The notes below the pieces were generated by a model that saw only the letters and a list, made by a program, of their open reading frames with translations, was not told where the DNA came from and searched no databases. From DASRBN01 sp035294305 (GTDB lineage Bacteria > Chloroflexota > Ktedonobacteria > Ktedonobacterales > Ktedonobacteraceae): a stretch of DNA of 64,000 nucleotides. Both the position numbers and the translations under genes were made by a program. This document shows, piece by piece, positions 25,786 through 34,228 of the stretch. Within the stretch, counting starts at the first letter, position 1. Each line of letters begins with the position of its first letter. The stretch lies in assembly GCA_035294305.1 (NCBI GenBank), contig DATGLD010000021.1, positions 62,001 to 126,000 of the forward strand. The letters run 5' to 3'.

Positions 25786-27249
25786 ATGGGCAAATCTTTG
25801 GAGAAAATACCGTTAGAGCGAGTAGACCCATATCGCTGGCGCATTCCGCAGCGTTACAACGAAGAGATGCGTGTGCCGGGGATGGTCTATGCCGACGACG
25901 AATTGATAGGGCAGATTCTAGAGGATAACGCGCTGCACCAGGTAGCGAATGTGGCGACATTACCGGGAATTGTAGGCTACTCCCTGGCAATGCCTGACAT
26001 TCACTGGGGTTATGGTTTTCCTGTTGGCGGCGTGGCGGCGACGCATGCTGATTATGGCGTCGTGTCCCCGGGTGGCATCGGTTTCGACATTAACTGCGGC
26101 GTGCGCATGCTGGCTACCGATCTGTTGAAAGACCAGGTGCGCGGAAAGGTCGACAAGCTGGCGGACGAACTGTACAATAACCTGCCATCGGGCGTTGGTG
26201 GCGCGGGCATGCGCCAGTTGACTACCGGCGAGATGCGGGCGGTGATGGAGCGCGGCGCTGGCTGGGCTATCGAGGAGGGCTTTGGTTTTCCCGATGACCT
26301 GGAAGTGACCGAGGAACACGGCTGCCTGGCGGGGGCCGATCCCGATAATGTCTCGAATACGGCAGTACAGCGCGGTTTGAAGCAACTCGGCAGCCTGGGT
26401 TCGGGGAATCATTTCTGCGAGGTGCAGGTGGTCGATCACATCTATGACGCGGGGGCCGCTGAAGCGATGGGCATCGGGCACGTGGGACAGATTGTGGTGA
26501 CCATTCACTGCGGCTCGCGTGGCTTCGGGCACCAGATCGCGGAAGACTATGTGCGGCTGGCGGAGTCGAAGCAGCAGGATTATGGTTTTCACCTGGTAGA
26601 CCGGCAGCTGGCATGTTTGCCCTTGCAATCGAACGCGGGGAAGGCATATCTCTCGGCGATGGCCTGTGGCGCGAACTTTGCCTGGGCCAACCGCCAGTTG
26701 CTGATGCATGGCGTGCGGCAGGCTTTCGCCAGCGTGTTTGGAAGGCGAGCGCGCCCGAAGGATATGCCGCTGGTGTACGATGTGTGCCATAACATCGCCA
26801 AGATGGAGGAGTACGAGGTAGATGGGCAGGCGCAGCGAGTATGCGTGCATCGCAAGGGGGCGACGCGCGCATTTCCGGCGCATCATCCGGTCTTGCCGGA
26901 AAAGTACCAGGCGGTAGGCCAGCCGGTGCTGATTCCTGGCGACATGGGCCGCTACTCGTTTGTGCTGGTTGGAGCGCAGGGGTCGATTGAACAGACCTTT
27001 GGCACGTGCTGCCACGGGGCAGGGCGCAGGCAGAGCCGCACGGCTGCCAAAAAGTCGCTCAGCCCGCGCGAACTGCTTGATCAACTGGCGGCCCGGGATA
27101 TCACGGTTCGTGTGCATAGCAAGAACCTGCTGACCGAGGAGGCTCCCCAGGCCTATAAGGACGCGCAGAAGGTCGTGAACGTGGTGCATAACGCGGGTTT
27201 GGCGAAACTGGTGGCGAGGTTGAAGCCGGTAATCGTCGTGAAAGGATAA
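25786..27249 (+). CDS. rtcB: RNA-splicing ligase RtcB
   Basis: A 487-residue protein. Family motifs: MPDIHWGYGFPVGGVAA, SPGGIGFDINCGVRML, LGSLGSGNHFCEVQ, VTIHCGSRGFGHQIA, MPLVYDVCHNIAK, and GTCCHGAGR, which contains the His that takes the guanylate. It joins 2',3'-cyclic phosphate or 3'-phosphate RNA ends to 5'-OH ends with GTP and Mn. The ATG at 25786 has GTAGGAG five bases upstream. It pairs with archease upstream. No RtcR/RtcA is seen here. Its role may be tRNA repair or RNA damage repair. Confidence 0.96.
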   Translation: MGKSLEKIPLERVDPYRWRIPQRYNEEMRVPGMVYADDELIGQILEDNALHQVANVATLPGIVGYSLAMPDIHWGYGFPVGGVAATHADYGVVSPGGIGFDINCGVRMLATDLLKDQVRGKVDKLADELYNNLPSGVGGAGMRQLTTGEMRAVMERGAGWAIEEGFGFPDDLEVTEEHGCLAGADPDNVSNTAVQRGLKQLGSLGSGNHFCEVQVVDHIYDAGAAEAMGIGHVGQIVVTIHCGSRGFGHQIAEDYVRLAESKQQDYGFHLVDRQLACLPLQSNAGKAYLSAMACGANFAWANRQLLMHGVRQAFASVFGRRARPKDMPLVYDVCHNIAKMEEYEVDGQAQRVCVHRKGATRAFPAHHPVLPEKYQAVGQPVLIPGDMGRYSFVLVGAQGSIEQTFGTCCHGAGRRQSRTAAKKSLSPRELLDQLAARDITVRVHSKNLLTEEAPQAYKDAQKVVNVVHNAGLAKLVARLKPVIVVKG

Positions 27250-27269
27250 GCTATGCTTGTGCAAAAGCG

Positions 27270-27800
27270 ATGGTTCAGCGCTATGGAGTGTACTTAATAC
27301 TCTCTGGCGCTTATTCGCTCTTCTTTGCGACGATTACCACCATCAACTTGGTGTACCAGATCGAGATTGCGAAGCTCAACCCATTGCAACTGGTGCTGGT
27401 AGGAACGGCATTAGAAACAGTCGCTTTTCTATGCCAGGTTCCTACCGGTATCCTCGCCGATGTCTTCAGCCGCCGCCTGTCTGTCATCTTCGGTCTATCC
27501 TTACTTGGCGCGGCCTTCGTCATCGAAGGCTCTTTCCCCAATTTCGTGGTAATTATGGTAGCTCAGGCGCTGTTCGGCATTGGTGCCACTTTCATGAATG
27601 GCGCGGAACAAGCCTGGATTACCGGCGAAGTGGGTGAGGAAAGAGTAGGACACGTCTTCATTCGCAGCACCCAGGTTGGTTTGAAGCGCCCATTCCTCAA
27701 CAACTCTGATGTCCAGCAACTTATCGCCGCCATTAGTCCGCAGGTACATGCTACATTGTTCCATAGAAGATCTCAACCAATTCTCCTGGTTTTACCGTAG
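27270..27800 (+). pseudogene. truncated MFS transporter
   Basis: The first 137 codons or so read as an MFS N-terminal half: helix 1 VYLILSGAYSLFFATITTINLVYQIEIAKL, helix 2 LVLVGTALETVAFLCQVPTGILADVFSRRLS, the loop-2-3 motif, and helices 3-4 ending GAEQAWITGEVGEERVGHVFIRSTQVG. At about 27680 the frame passes into unrelated sequence (LKRPFLNNSDVQQLI) and stops at 27800. The other eight or so helices are missing. The break looks like a deletion or insertion of foreign sequence. The gene starts 20 bases after rtcB with no clear ribosome site. Confidence 0.7.
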
Positions 27801-27809
27801 CGCAAGACC

Positions 27810-28907
27810 TCAACCAGAAGTAATTGTTACTGTACTGGCGGAACTGGCAACCTCAATATCGTAATAGGAAGCATTTGGATCAAAGCCGGGACTTTGTAGC
27901 CAGACATTGTTGCCCAGGTCGCTGAGATGCTGGTCATCGAAGTCAAATGTGGAAACCCAGCCCTTAAGATGCGCGCGGGCGGATACGCCTTCAGGGCGTT
28001 GAACGAAAATCGTCGATGCTCCTCCGCTGATCCGTACGGGTACTACTCCTGATGGATCAGGAAGTTCCAGGTGAATCATACTGAGGCCACCCGTGATCTC
28101 CAGCCCTGCGAGATGGAGACCATCAAGCCTGGCCTCGACTACTGAAGTTCCACCCTGAATGACGATCCACCAGGGGATAGTCGCGTTGAGTGTGATCTCC
28201 GCGGCACGCTGCTCAGCGCTTAGCATCCACAACCGTCGTGGATAGCGGACAGTGACCACCCCATCTTTGACTGTAACGCCCGGCGGTGTTCCCTCGAAAC
28301 GAGCTTGATAGAGTTCGGATATCGCTTCGCTGGTACGCAAGGTCAATCGAGAGACCCCGGATGAGACAACGAGCCGGCCTCTCATCAGATCTCCAAGAGG
28401 TGCGGAGAAGACTCCCTCATGACTGTCCGGCGTCTCTCGCAAGCGGACAATCTCCTTTCTGGTCAGCGTATTGCTGCCTCTCAGAAATTCTAATAGAAAA
28501 GCAAGCTGTTCTTCGTTGTAACGCGCTGCCATGTCATCCCACGCATCTCCAAGGGAGTCGAAGATGGAGTCAATCTTCTGCATTTCGTCTTTGTTCGCAA
28601 CCAGCCGCACAATGACCCTGCGGCCATCGTTGGGGTCGCGCTCCCGGCACAGCAGCCCGGCCTCCTCCAGCCGGTTGAGCATCCCGGTGATCGCTCCAGT
28701 GGTCAGACCCGTGAGATCGGCAAGCTGACCGGCGGTCATGGGGCCGGTAAGATGAAGAACATCAATCACCTGCATATCTGTGACGGTTATCCCAATGCGG
28801 GCCGCCGCCGCACGGAAGAAGGACGCTCCCAGTCCGGTGAACTGCCGTAGTTCGCGCGCAAGTTCTCCCAATAACTGCATACGTTTTTCTTCAGAACCAC
28901 TTGACAT
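27810..28907 (-). CDS. MarR-family regulator fused to a beta-helix (DUF4097-like) domain
   Basis: A 365-residue protein. Residues 1-150 are a MarR winged helix (MQVIDVLHLTGPMTAGQLADLTGLTTGAITGMLNRLEEAGLL, then the wing RDPNDGRRVIVRL). Residues about 165-365 are a repetitive beta domain (VVEARLDGLHLAGLEITGGLSMIHLELP, SGGASTIFVQRPEG), resembling the putative adhesin/DUF4097 fold, here inside the cell. MarR proteins are normally about 150 residues, so the C-terminal 200 are an added module. GAAGGA lies seven bases before the ATG. It is divergent from the exporter genes, with a palindromic operator between them, so it probably represses both. Confidence 0.85.
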   Translation of the reverse strand: MSSGSEEKRMQLLGELARELRQFTGLGASFFRAAAARIGITVTDMQVIDVLHLTGPMTAGQLADLTGLTTGAITGMLNRLEEAGLLCRERDPNDGRRVIVRLVANKDEMQKIDSIFDSLGDAWDDMAARYNEEQLAFLLEFLRGSNTLTRKEIVRLRETPDSHEGVFSAPLGDLMRGRLVVSSGVSRLTLRTSEAISELYQARFEGTPPGVTVKDGVVTVRYPRRLWMLSAEQRAAEITLNATIPWWIVIQGGTSVVEARLDGLHLAGLEITGGLSMIHLELPDPSGVVPVRISGGASTIFVQRPEGVSARAHLKGWVSTFDFDDQHLSDLGNNVWLQSPGFDPNASYYDIEVASSASTVTITSG

Positions 28908-28929
28908 TTTTAATTCCTTCGGGTAAGAT

Positions 28930-28958
28930 ATATTTATCTTAATTACTAAGATAAATAT
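28930..28958. promoter_or_regulatory. palindromic operator in the marR-exporter divergent region
   Basis: Perfect 12-bp arms, ATATTTATCTTA (28930-28941) and TAAGATAAATAT (28947-28958), separated by ATTAC. It sits 23 bases upstream of the MarR start and 61 bases before the ABC gene. Size and AT-rich arms fit a MarR dimer site. A TATAAC -10-like hexamer for the exporter lies at about 28992. Confidence 0.75.
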
Positions 28959-29018
28959 CCTGAGATTTCATTTAATGACTCAGTAAAATTATTATAACAC
29001 AGAAAGGTAACATATGCC

Positions 29019-29957
29019 ATGATGATTGAGACACGTGGTTTGCGCAAATCGTTCGGCGATCATGTGGTGCTTGACGGCATTGATCTCTCCGTGGCCGAGG
29101 GGACCATCTTCGCGCTGCTTGGACCCAATGGTGCCGGCAAGACTACAACGGTTCAAATTCTCTCAACGCTTCTCCGTCCCGACAATGGCGAGGTGCGGGT
29201 TGCCGGTCATGACCCGCTACGGGAGCCTGACGCGGTGCGTGCCGTCATTGGCGTTACCGGCCAGTTCTCGGCCGTAGATAACCTGCTCACCGGCGAGGAG
29301 AACCTGTTATTGATGGCAGACCTGCATCACCTGAGCCGCGCTGAAGGCCGGAAGCGCGCGGTCGCATTACTGGAACGCTTCGACCTGGTCGACGCGGCCA
29401 GAAAGACGCCCGCTACCTATTCCGGTGGCATGCGGCGCCGGCTTGACCTGGCGATGACCCTGGTTGGCAATCCGCCCGTCATCTTCCTCGATGAGCCAAC
29501 GACCGGCCTTGACCCACGCAGCCGGCATACGATGTGGCAGATCATTCGCGACCTCGTGGCCGATGGTATTACCATCCTGCTTACCACGCAGTACCTGGAA
29601 GAGGCGGATCAGCTGGCCGACCGCATCGCGGTACTCGATCAGGGGAAGCTGGTGGCCGAGGGAACTCCCGACGAGTTGAAGCGCCGCATCCCCGGTGGCC
29701 ATATTCGCCTGCAGTTCGCAGATGTAAATGAGATGGAACTCGCTACCCGCACGCTGGGCGATGGCGTGCGCGATGAGAACGAACTGACGCTCCAGATTCC
29801 GACCGACGGCAGTGTCCGGTCATTGAAGGACGTACTGGATCGGCTCGCCCACGAAGCTATTGCAGTCGAGGGAGTAACAATTCACACGCCCGACCTCGAT
29901 GATGTCTTCTTTGCCCTTACCGACCGCACTAACATACAGAAAGGCTCTGTACGATGA
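29019..29957 (+). CDS. DrrA-type ABC exporter ATP-binding protein
   Basis: A 312-residue ATPase. Walker A is GPNGAGKTTTVQIL, the signature is YSGGMRRRLDLAM, and Walker B is VIFLDEPTTGLDPRS, followed by the switch region ILLTTQYLEEADQLAD. The C-terminal 80 residues match the daunorubicin-resistance type. It powers export of a hydrophobic compound with the next gene, whose start overlaps its stop (ATGA). It is divergent from the MarR-type regulator and probably induced by a drug-like ligand. The ATG at 29019 has AGG about 12 bases upstream, so the ribosome site is weak. Confidence 0.93.
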   Translation: MMIETRGLRKSFGDHVVLDGIDLSVAEGTIFALLGPNGAGKTTTVQILSTLLRPDNGEVRVAGHDPLREPDAVRAVIGVTGQFSAVDNLLTGEENLLLMADLHHLSRAEGRKRAVALLERFDLVDAARKTPATYSGGMRRRLDLAMTLVGNPPVIFLDEPTTGLDPRSRHTMWQIIRDLVADGITILLTTQYLEEADQLADRIAVLDQGKLVAEGTPDELKRRIPGGHIRLQFADVNEMELATRTLGDGVRDENELTLQIPTDGSVRSLKDVLDRLAHEAIAVEGVTIHTPDLDDVFFALTDRTNIQKGSVR

Positions 29958-30727
29958 ATACGCTTTCCCTTACCCTGCACGATTCGGCCACCATGCTGCG
30001 ACGCGATATCCGCCATTCGCTGCGTCGCTTCTCGATTACTATCAGTGGTATAGCGGTGCCAGTCATCATGATGTTGCTGTTTGTCTACTTCTTTGGCGGC
30101 GCGATAGGTGGTGGCTCTGGTGCCTACATCAACTATGTCACGCCGGGGATTATTATCATGACTGTAGGTAGCGGGTGCGCAACGACTGCGCTCAATCTCT
30201 GCATGGACGTAAGCGAGGGCATCATTACGCGCTTCCGCACCATGGCGATCTCCCGCTCCTCGGTGCTGATCGGGCAGGTTATCGGTAGCCTGATCCGAAC
30301 GATGATCAGCATCATCCTGATTACCTTCATTGCCCTGCTCATAGGCTTCCGGCCTACTGGGGAGCCTGTCGCCTGGCTCGCGGCGCTCGGCCTCATCGCG
30401 CTGCTTATCCTGGGGGTCACCTGGATGGGGGTAGCGTTCGGCCTGGTGGGTAAAACGCCCGCGGGAGCAAACAGTCTTGCTCTGATATTCCAGTTGCTCG
30501 CGTTCACCAGCAGCGCATTTGTCTGCCCGGATTCTATGCCAGCTGGAATACGCTGGTTCGCCGAGTACCAGCCCTTCTCGCCCGTCATTGACACAGTACG
30601 CGGACTGCTATTGGGAACGCCAATTGATGGCAACCGGGTTATTCTTGCCATTGCATGGTGTATTGGCCTGATCCTGGTTGGCTACTTCTGGGCGCGAGCA
30701 GTTTACAACCGTGGTTCCCTCAAGTAG
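29954..30727 (+). CDS. DrrB-type ABC-2 exporter permease
   Basis: A 257-residue membrane protein with about six hydrophobic segments. These include VPVIMMLLFVYFFGGAIGGG, MISIILITFIALLIGF, WLAALGLIALLILGVTWMGVAFGLV and VILAIAWCIGLILVGYFWA. The FxxYxxP-like stretch ADYQPFSPV appears here as AEYQPFSPV, typical of ABC-2 permeases of this type. The start overlaps the ATPase stop by four bases, so the two are coupled. The substrate is unknown. Confidence 0.92.
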   Translation: MNTLSLTLHDSATMLRRDIRHSLRRFSITISGIAVPVIMMLLFVYFFGGAIGGGSGAYINYVTPGIIIMTVGSGCATTALNLCMDVSEGIITRFRTMAISRSSVLIGQVIGSLIRTMISIILITFIALLIGFRPTGEPVAWLAALGLIALLILGVTWMGVAFGLVGKTPAGANSLALIFQLLAFTSSAFVCPDSMPAGIRWFAEYQPFSPVIDTVRGLLLGTPIDGNRVILAIAWCIGLILVGYFWARAVYNRGSLK

Positions 30728-30864
30728 GCAGGCAGAACTGAAACGCGCAATATAGCGTGCTATCCAACCTTCTCATCTTTCTTGCCAACGTTTTGCCGTG
30801 TTGTTATACTCGCGTTAAGAACATAGCAACATGGCAAAACGAGGCAAAAAGGAGATATATTCGG

Positions 30865-31917
30865 ATGAAAGTATTAGTGACGGGGGCGGCTGGCTTTTTA
30901 GGCGGCCACCTGGTTGATATGCTGTTAGAGCGCGGGAACGATGTGCGCGCTATGGTGCGACCGGTTGAGGACTCAGCGCGCTTGAAAGCATTAGAAGGCG
31001 TCGAGGTCGTCCATGGTGATTTGACGGAGCCGGAAACATTGAAGCGCGCGGTGCAAGGGGTGCAGCGAGTCTACAATGTTGCGGCAAAGACGGGACCGTG
31101 GGGATTAGAGGATATCTATTGGGCTATCAATGTGCAGGGTCTGGCGGATTTGATAAACGCCGCGCTGGATGCCGGGGTGCAGCGCATAGTGCATACGAGT
31201 TCGATCACGGTCTATGGTCATCACCTGCATGGTATTGTTACCGAGGATCACCCATTCCGTGCCGAGGATAATCCATATAGTCGCACGAAGATCGCGGGCG
31301 AGAAATTGATTGCCAATCTTGTCAAAGACCGGGGGGCTCCGGTAGTGATTGTGCGCCCCGCCTGGATATATGGGCCGCGCGATACGGCCAGCTTCGGACG
31401 CTTTGTGGCGCTGGTTGAATCGGGCAAGGGCTTTATCATCGGCTCCGGCAATAACATTGTGCCTGTGGTCTATGTGCGTGATGTGGCACAGGGCCTGATC
31501 AAGGCAGGCGATGCCGGTAACAAGGCAATTGGGCAGGCGTATACGATTGCCGATGACCGGCGCGTGACGCAGGCCGAATACTTGAATACCATCGCGGATT
31601 TCTTGCAAGTGCCACCTGTCTCACGGCATGTGCCTTACTTCGCTTTGCATGGTGCCGGACGTGTTGCGGAATTGACCTGGCAGGCGCTGGGGCGCCGTAA
31701 ATCGGCGCCACCACCTATCACTACCTATGGTATAACGCTGCTTGGCGGCAATCAGGAGTTCTCGATTGAGAAGGCACGCCGCGAGTTGGGCTATGAGCCG
31801 GAGTTCGACGTGATTCATGGTGTATCCGAGGGCGTGAAGTGGTACCTGGACGCCAAAAAAGGCGGTCAGGAAAAGCAAACGGGGGAGCAGCGCGAGGTTG
31901 CGCAGGCAAAAGGGTAA
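30865..31917 (+). CDS. NAD-dependent epimerase/dehydratase (extended SDR, 3-beta-HSD-like)
   Basis: A 350-residue protein. The NAD(P) motif is VTGAAGFLGGHLVDMLLERG. Catalytic Ser/Thr lie in VHTSSITVYG and Tyr/Lys in NPYSRTKIAGEK. VRPAWIYGPRD and VVYVRDVAQGLIKA follow, typical of the 3-beta-hydroxysteroid-dehydrogenase/isomerase branch. The substrate is not predictable (sugar nucleotide, flavonoid or steroid-like). The C-terminal 25 residues are Lys/Gln-rich. The ATG at 30865 has AGGAG ten bases upstream; the frame is open from 30757. The gene stands alone after the exporter. Confidence 0.9.
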   Translation: MKVLVTGAAGFLGGHLVDMLLERGNDVRAMVRPVEDSARLKALEGVEVVHGDLTEPETLKRAVQGVQRVYNVAAKTGPWGLEDIYWAINVQGLADLINAALDAGVQRIVHTSSITVYGHHLHGIVTEDHPFRAEDNPYSRTKIAGEKLIANLVKDRGAPVVIVRPAWIYGPRDTASFGRFVALVESGKGFIIGSGNNIVPVVYVRDVAQGLIKAGDAGNKAIGQAYTIADDRRVTQAEYLNTIADFLQVPPVSRHVPYFALHGAGRVAELTWQALGRRKSAPPPITTYGITLLGGNQEFSIEKARRELGYEPEFDVIHGVSEGVKWYLDAKKGGQEKQTGEQREVAQAKG

Positions 31918-31923
31918 ATCTTG

Positions 31924-32078
31924 TCAGGATGTGTACCATACCTGAACGGTTTTATCGGTGCTTCCAGATGCAATGAGTGTATCGTCTGAGGACCATTGAG
32001 CATCAAAAACGGTAGCAGTGTGGCCTCGTAACGCAGGAATAGTCCTGTTCTGGATGCAATCAGTCTGGTTCCTAGCAT
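31924..32078 (-). pseudogene. remnant of a WD40-repeat protein (last repeat only)
   Basis: The minus strand reads LRGHTATVFDAQWSSDDTL then IASGSTDKTVQVWYTS and a stop, one full WD40 repeat with GH and the W-x dipeptide. Upstream the frame closes at a TGA (about 32079), and no start codon or further repeat is found. It is the 3' end of a once longer beta-propeller gene. Confidence 0.65.
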
Positions 32079-32101
32079 GTCAAAAGGTGTTGGGCCATTC
32101 G

Positions 32102-33544
32102 TTACGGTACAGCCAGCGGTTGTGTCTCTTTACCCGTAAATACCGGTGGCAATGGCTTGCGCCGGCGCGCCTGGAACCAGTTGCAGAGATAAGTGAGGGT
32201 CAATAGCAGAAGTAGCCCGTCACGCACGGCAACCGCCGGGATGAATCCCGGGACATAGGGGGCCAGGGTAGCGTCCGGGGTACGTAAATAGAAGTAAGGA
32301 TAGATCACCGTGGTGAGCAGCGAAATAATGGTCCAGACAAGTATCCAGAATCGATTGTATGCGCCGCTATAGGCCAGCAGGGGAATGATCCATATCAAAT
32401 ATTGTGGGCTGAAAACCTTGCCCGTGACTATGAAGACGAGCAATATGGCAATAAAGGCCTGCACAATATCCATCTTGCCGCGCCACTGCAGCCAGATTGT
32501 GTAGACGTAGCCCAGCACTAACAGTACGTCGAACAGGAGTGATGCGGGTTGGCCTAGAGCGCTGAGCAGGTTGACCGAGCCGTAAGTGTAGACGACCTGG
32601 ACAGGAAAGCCGAGTTGTGTTCCTAACCAGAGAAGTGTGCTGCCGGTAGCCTCGACTTGAACGGGGCGGTTCGCAAAATAACTCAGCTGGCTCACTACGG
32701 CCCCATTGAAATCAAAGAGCGCGAAGAATCCGGTAATGCCTACAATAATGGCGAAGAAGATGAGCGTATTTTTCCAGCGCCAATGAGCTATGCCTCGCGC
32801 CAACCGCCCTAGCTCACCTGGTAGCGTTTGTATTGTCAACGATCCGGGTGGAATAGAGAGCGCCTGCGCATCATGTTGTTCAGCGATAAAGAGCGCGGGC
32901 AGGAGCAAAATAGGGTAGATTTTGAGCAGGAAGCCAAAGGCCAGGGCAATATATGCCGCCGTCCAACGTTTGCGTTCTGCCGCAATGAGGCACAGAAGTG
33001 TGAGCGCCGCGGGTACAAGGTCAAAGCGCGCCTGGGCGGTGGCCCATGCTCCAATTAGCAGGAAGACCGCGAATGCCAACGCCGCGCCGCGCGGGGCGTA
33101 ACGCAACAATAGCCAGTAAATCAGCACGGACATCAACGCCATGAATATGGCAAACATGAGTTGATAATAGTAGAGCGGTGCGATCAGCGCCAGCGAGAAG
33201 ATCACGATGGTGAGTGGGGGATACTCGAGTGGAAGCATATGGAATGGCGGCTGCGATTGAACTACGGAAGAAGTATTCAAAAATGCGCATTGAACGGCAG
33301 GCAATAACTTCTCGCTGCTGCTACCAAGCCAGTAAGTGAGGGCGTAGCACTCGTAGCGTGCTCCATCGGTATGGACCCAGAAGAATTGCCAGGATGCGCC
33401 AAGAAACATCAGGATGACTACTACGATAATGGGTAAATAGGCGATGATTCCTCTACGCGCTACTAAAGCATTCCAGAAGGTAGTAAGAGGTCTGTCATTA
33501 TTCGGTTTGACCAACGGTTTCTCCGAGGCTTTTTCTTGTATCAT
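32102..33544 (-). CDS. GT87-type (DUF2029) polytopic glycosyltransferase
   Basis: A 480-residue membrane protein with about 11-12 hydrophobic segments. The first loop holds DGARYECYALTYWLG and then LEYPPLTIVIFSL, the pattern of polyprenyl-phosphate-mannose-dependent transferases (DUF2029/GT87). WATAQARFDLVPAALTLLCL and FGFLLKIYPILLLP are conserved stretches of that family, and a late FSPQYLIWIIPLL is also typical. It probably transfers a sugar from a lipid donor on the outer face of the membrane. The acceptor is unknown. The ATG at 33544 has only a weak site. The gene is divergent from the peroxiredoxin gene. Confidence 0.82.
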   Translation of the reverse strand: MIQEKASEKPLVKPNNDRPLTTFWNALVARRGIIAYLPIIVVVILMFLGASWQFFWVHTDGARYECYALTYWLGSSSEKLLPAVQCAFLNTSSVVQSQPPFHMLPLEYPPLTIVIFSLALIAPLYYYQLMFAIFMALMSVLIYWLLLRYAPRGAALAFAVFLLIGAWATAQARFDLVPAALTLLCLIAAERKRWTAAYIALAFGFLLKIYPILLLPALFIAEQHDAQALSIPPGSLTIQTLPGELGRLARGIAHWRWKNTLIFFAIIVGITGFFALFDFNGAVVSQLSYFANRPVQVEATGSTLLWLGTQLGFPVQVVYTYGSVNLLSALGQPASLLFDVLLVLGYVYTIWLQWRGKMDIVQAFIAILLVFIVTGKVFSPQYLIWIIPLLAYSGAYNRFWILVWTIISLLTTVIYPYFYLRTPDATLAPYVPGFIPAVAVRDGLLLLLTLTYLCNWFQARRRKPLPPVFTGKETQPLAVP

Positions 33545-33573
33545 TTTGAATTTCGCTCATGTAATAATGAGTT

Positions 33574-33603
33574 TGACATGAACTTCCGGGCGGTGCTAGA
33601 ATA
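33574..33603 (+). promoter_or_regulatory. sigma-70 promoter upstream of the peroxiredoxin gene
   Basis: TTGACA (33574-33579), 18 bases, TAGAAT (33598-33603). It is about 140 bases before the ATG, giving a long leader. Confidence 0.5.
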
Positions 33604-33742
33604 CTGAATGATAGGCCGTCGTGTCGCTTGTGCGTTTATTTCATAACTTCGCACATTGTGCAAGACGATTTGCCGGCTTAGCCAGTAACGTTTCTACCCG
33701 CTAAATCTCACACTAACAATACGTCTGGAAGGATACATGCGA

Positions 33743-34228
33743 ATGAGTACTGCAACTCATGCAGAGACGAAAACATTAAAAGTTGGTGACGTTGCACCCG
33801 ATTTTACACTTAAAACGAATAACCGTGAAGATTGGCGTTTGAGTGATTTTCGTGGCAAGAAAAATGTTGTGCTTGCCTTCGTTCCTTTTGCTTTCAGCAA
33901 GGTTTGCTCGGCGCAATTACCGTCGTATGAGGCCGAACTGGACCGCTTTAAGGACTTCGACGCGGAGGTGGTCAGTATCAGCATGGACAGCACCCATACC
34001 TTAAACGCCTGGGCCAGATCAATGAATACCTCGTTTCCCTTGCTCTCGGATTTCTACCCTCAGGGAAACGTAGTTGATTTGTATGGGCTGCGCAACCCGG
34101 CCGGAATGTCGAATCGAGCGGTGATCATCATCGACAAAGAGGGTATCATCCGCTTTATCGAGGTACAGGATAGCCCTGGCAATATGCCGGACAACGAGAA
34201 CTTGTTCGAGGCGCTGCGCAAGTTGTAG
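33743..34228 (+). CDS. peroxiredoxin (AhpC/TSA family, AhpE-like)
   Basis: A 161-residue protein. The thioredoxin-fold start is LKVGDVAPDFTLKTNN. The peroxidatic Cys lies in FVPFAFSKVCSAQLPSY, which corresponds to PxxxTxxC with Ser replacing Thr. FPLLSDFYPQGNVVDLYG and AVIIIDKEGIIRF follow. A second conserved resolving Cys is absent, as in 1-Cys AhpE types. It reduces peroxides in the cytoplasm. An ATG at 33737 with AGGA close by is an alternative start. It is convergent, with no gap, with the TetR gene. Confidence 0.93.
   Translation: MSTATHAETKTLKVGDVAPDFTLKTNNREDWRLSDFRGKKNVVLAFVPFAFSKVCSAQLPSYEAELDRFKDFDAEVVSISMDSTHTLNAWARSMNTSFPLLSDFYPQGNVVDLYGLRNPAGMSNRAVIIIDKEGIIRFIEVQDSPGNMPDNENLFEALRKL

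Noticed and set aside
25960..27264. Long open frame (over 430 codons) antisense to rtcB
   Set aside because: It mirrors the codon bias of rtcB, has low-complexity His/Arg-rich composition and no family features. The sense strand is a certain RtcB.
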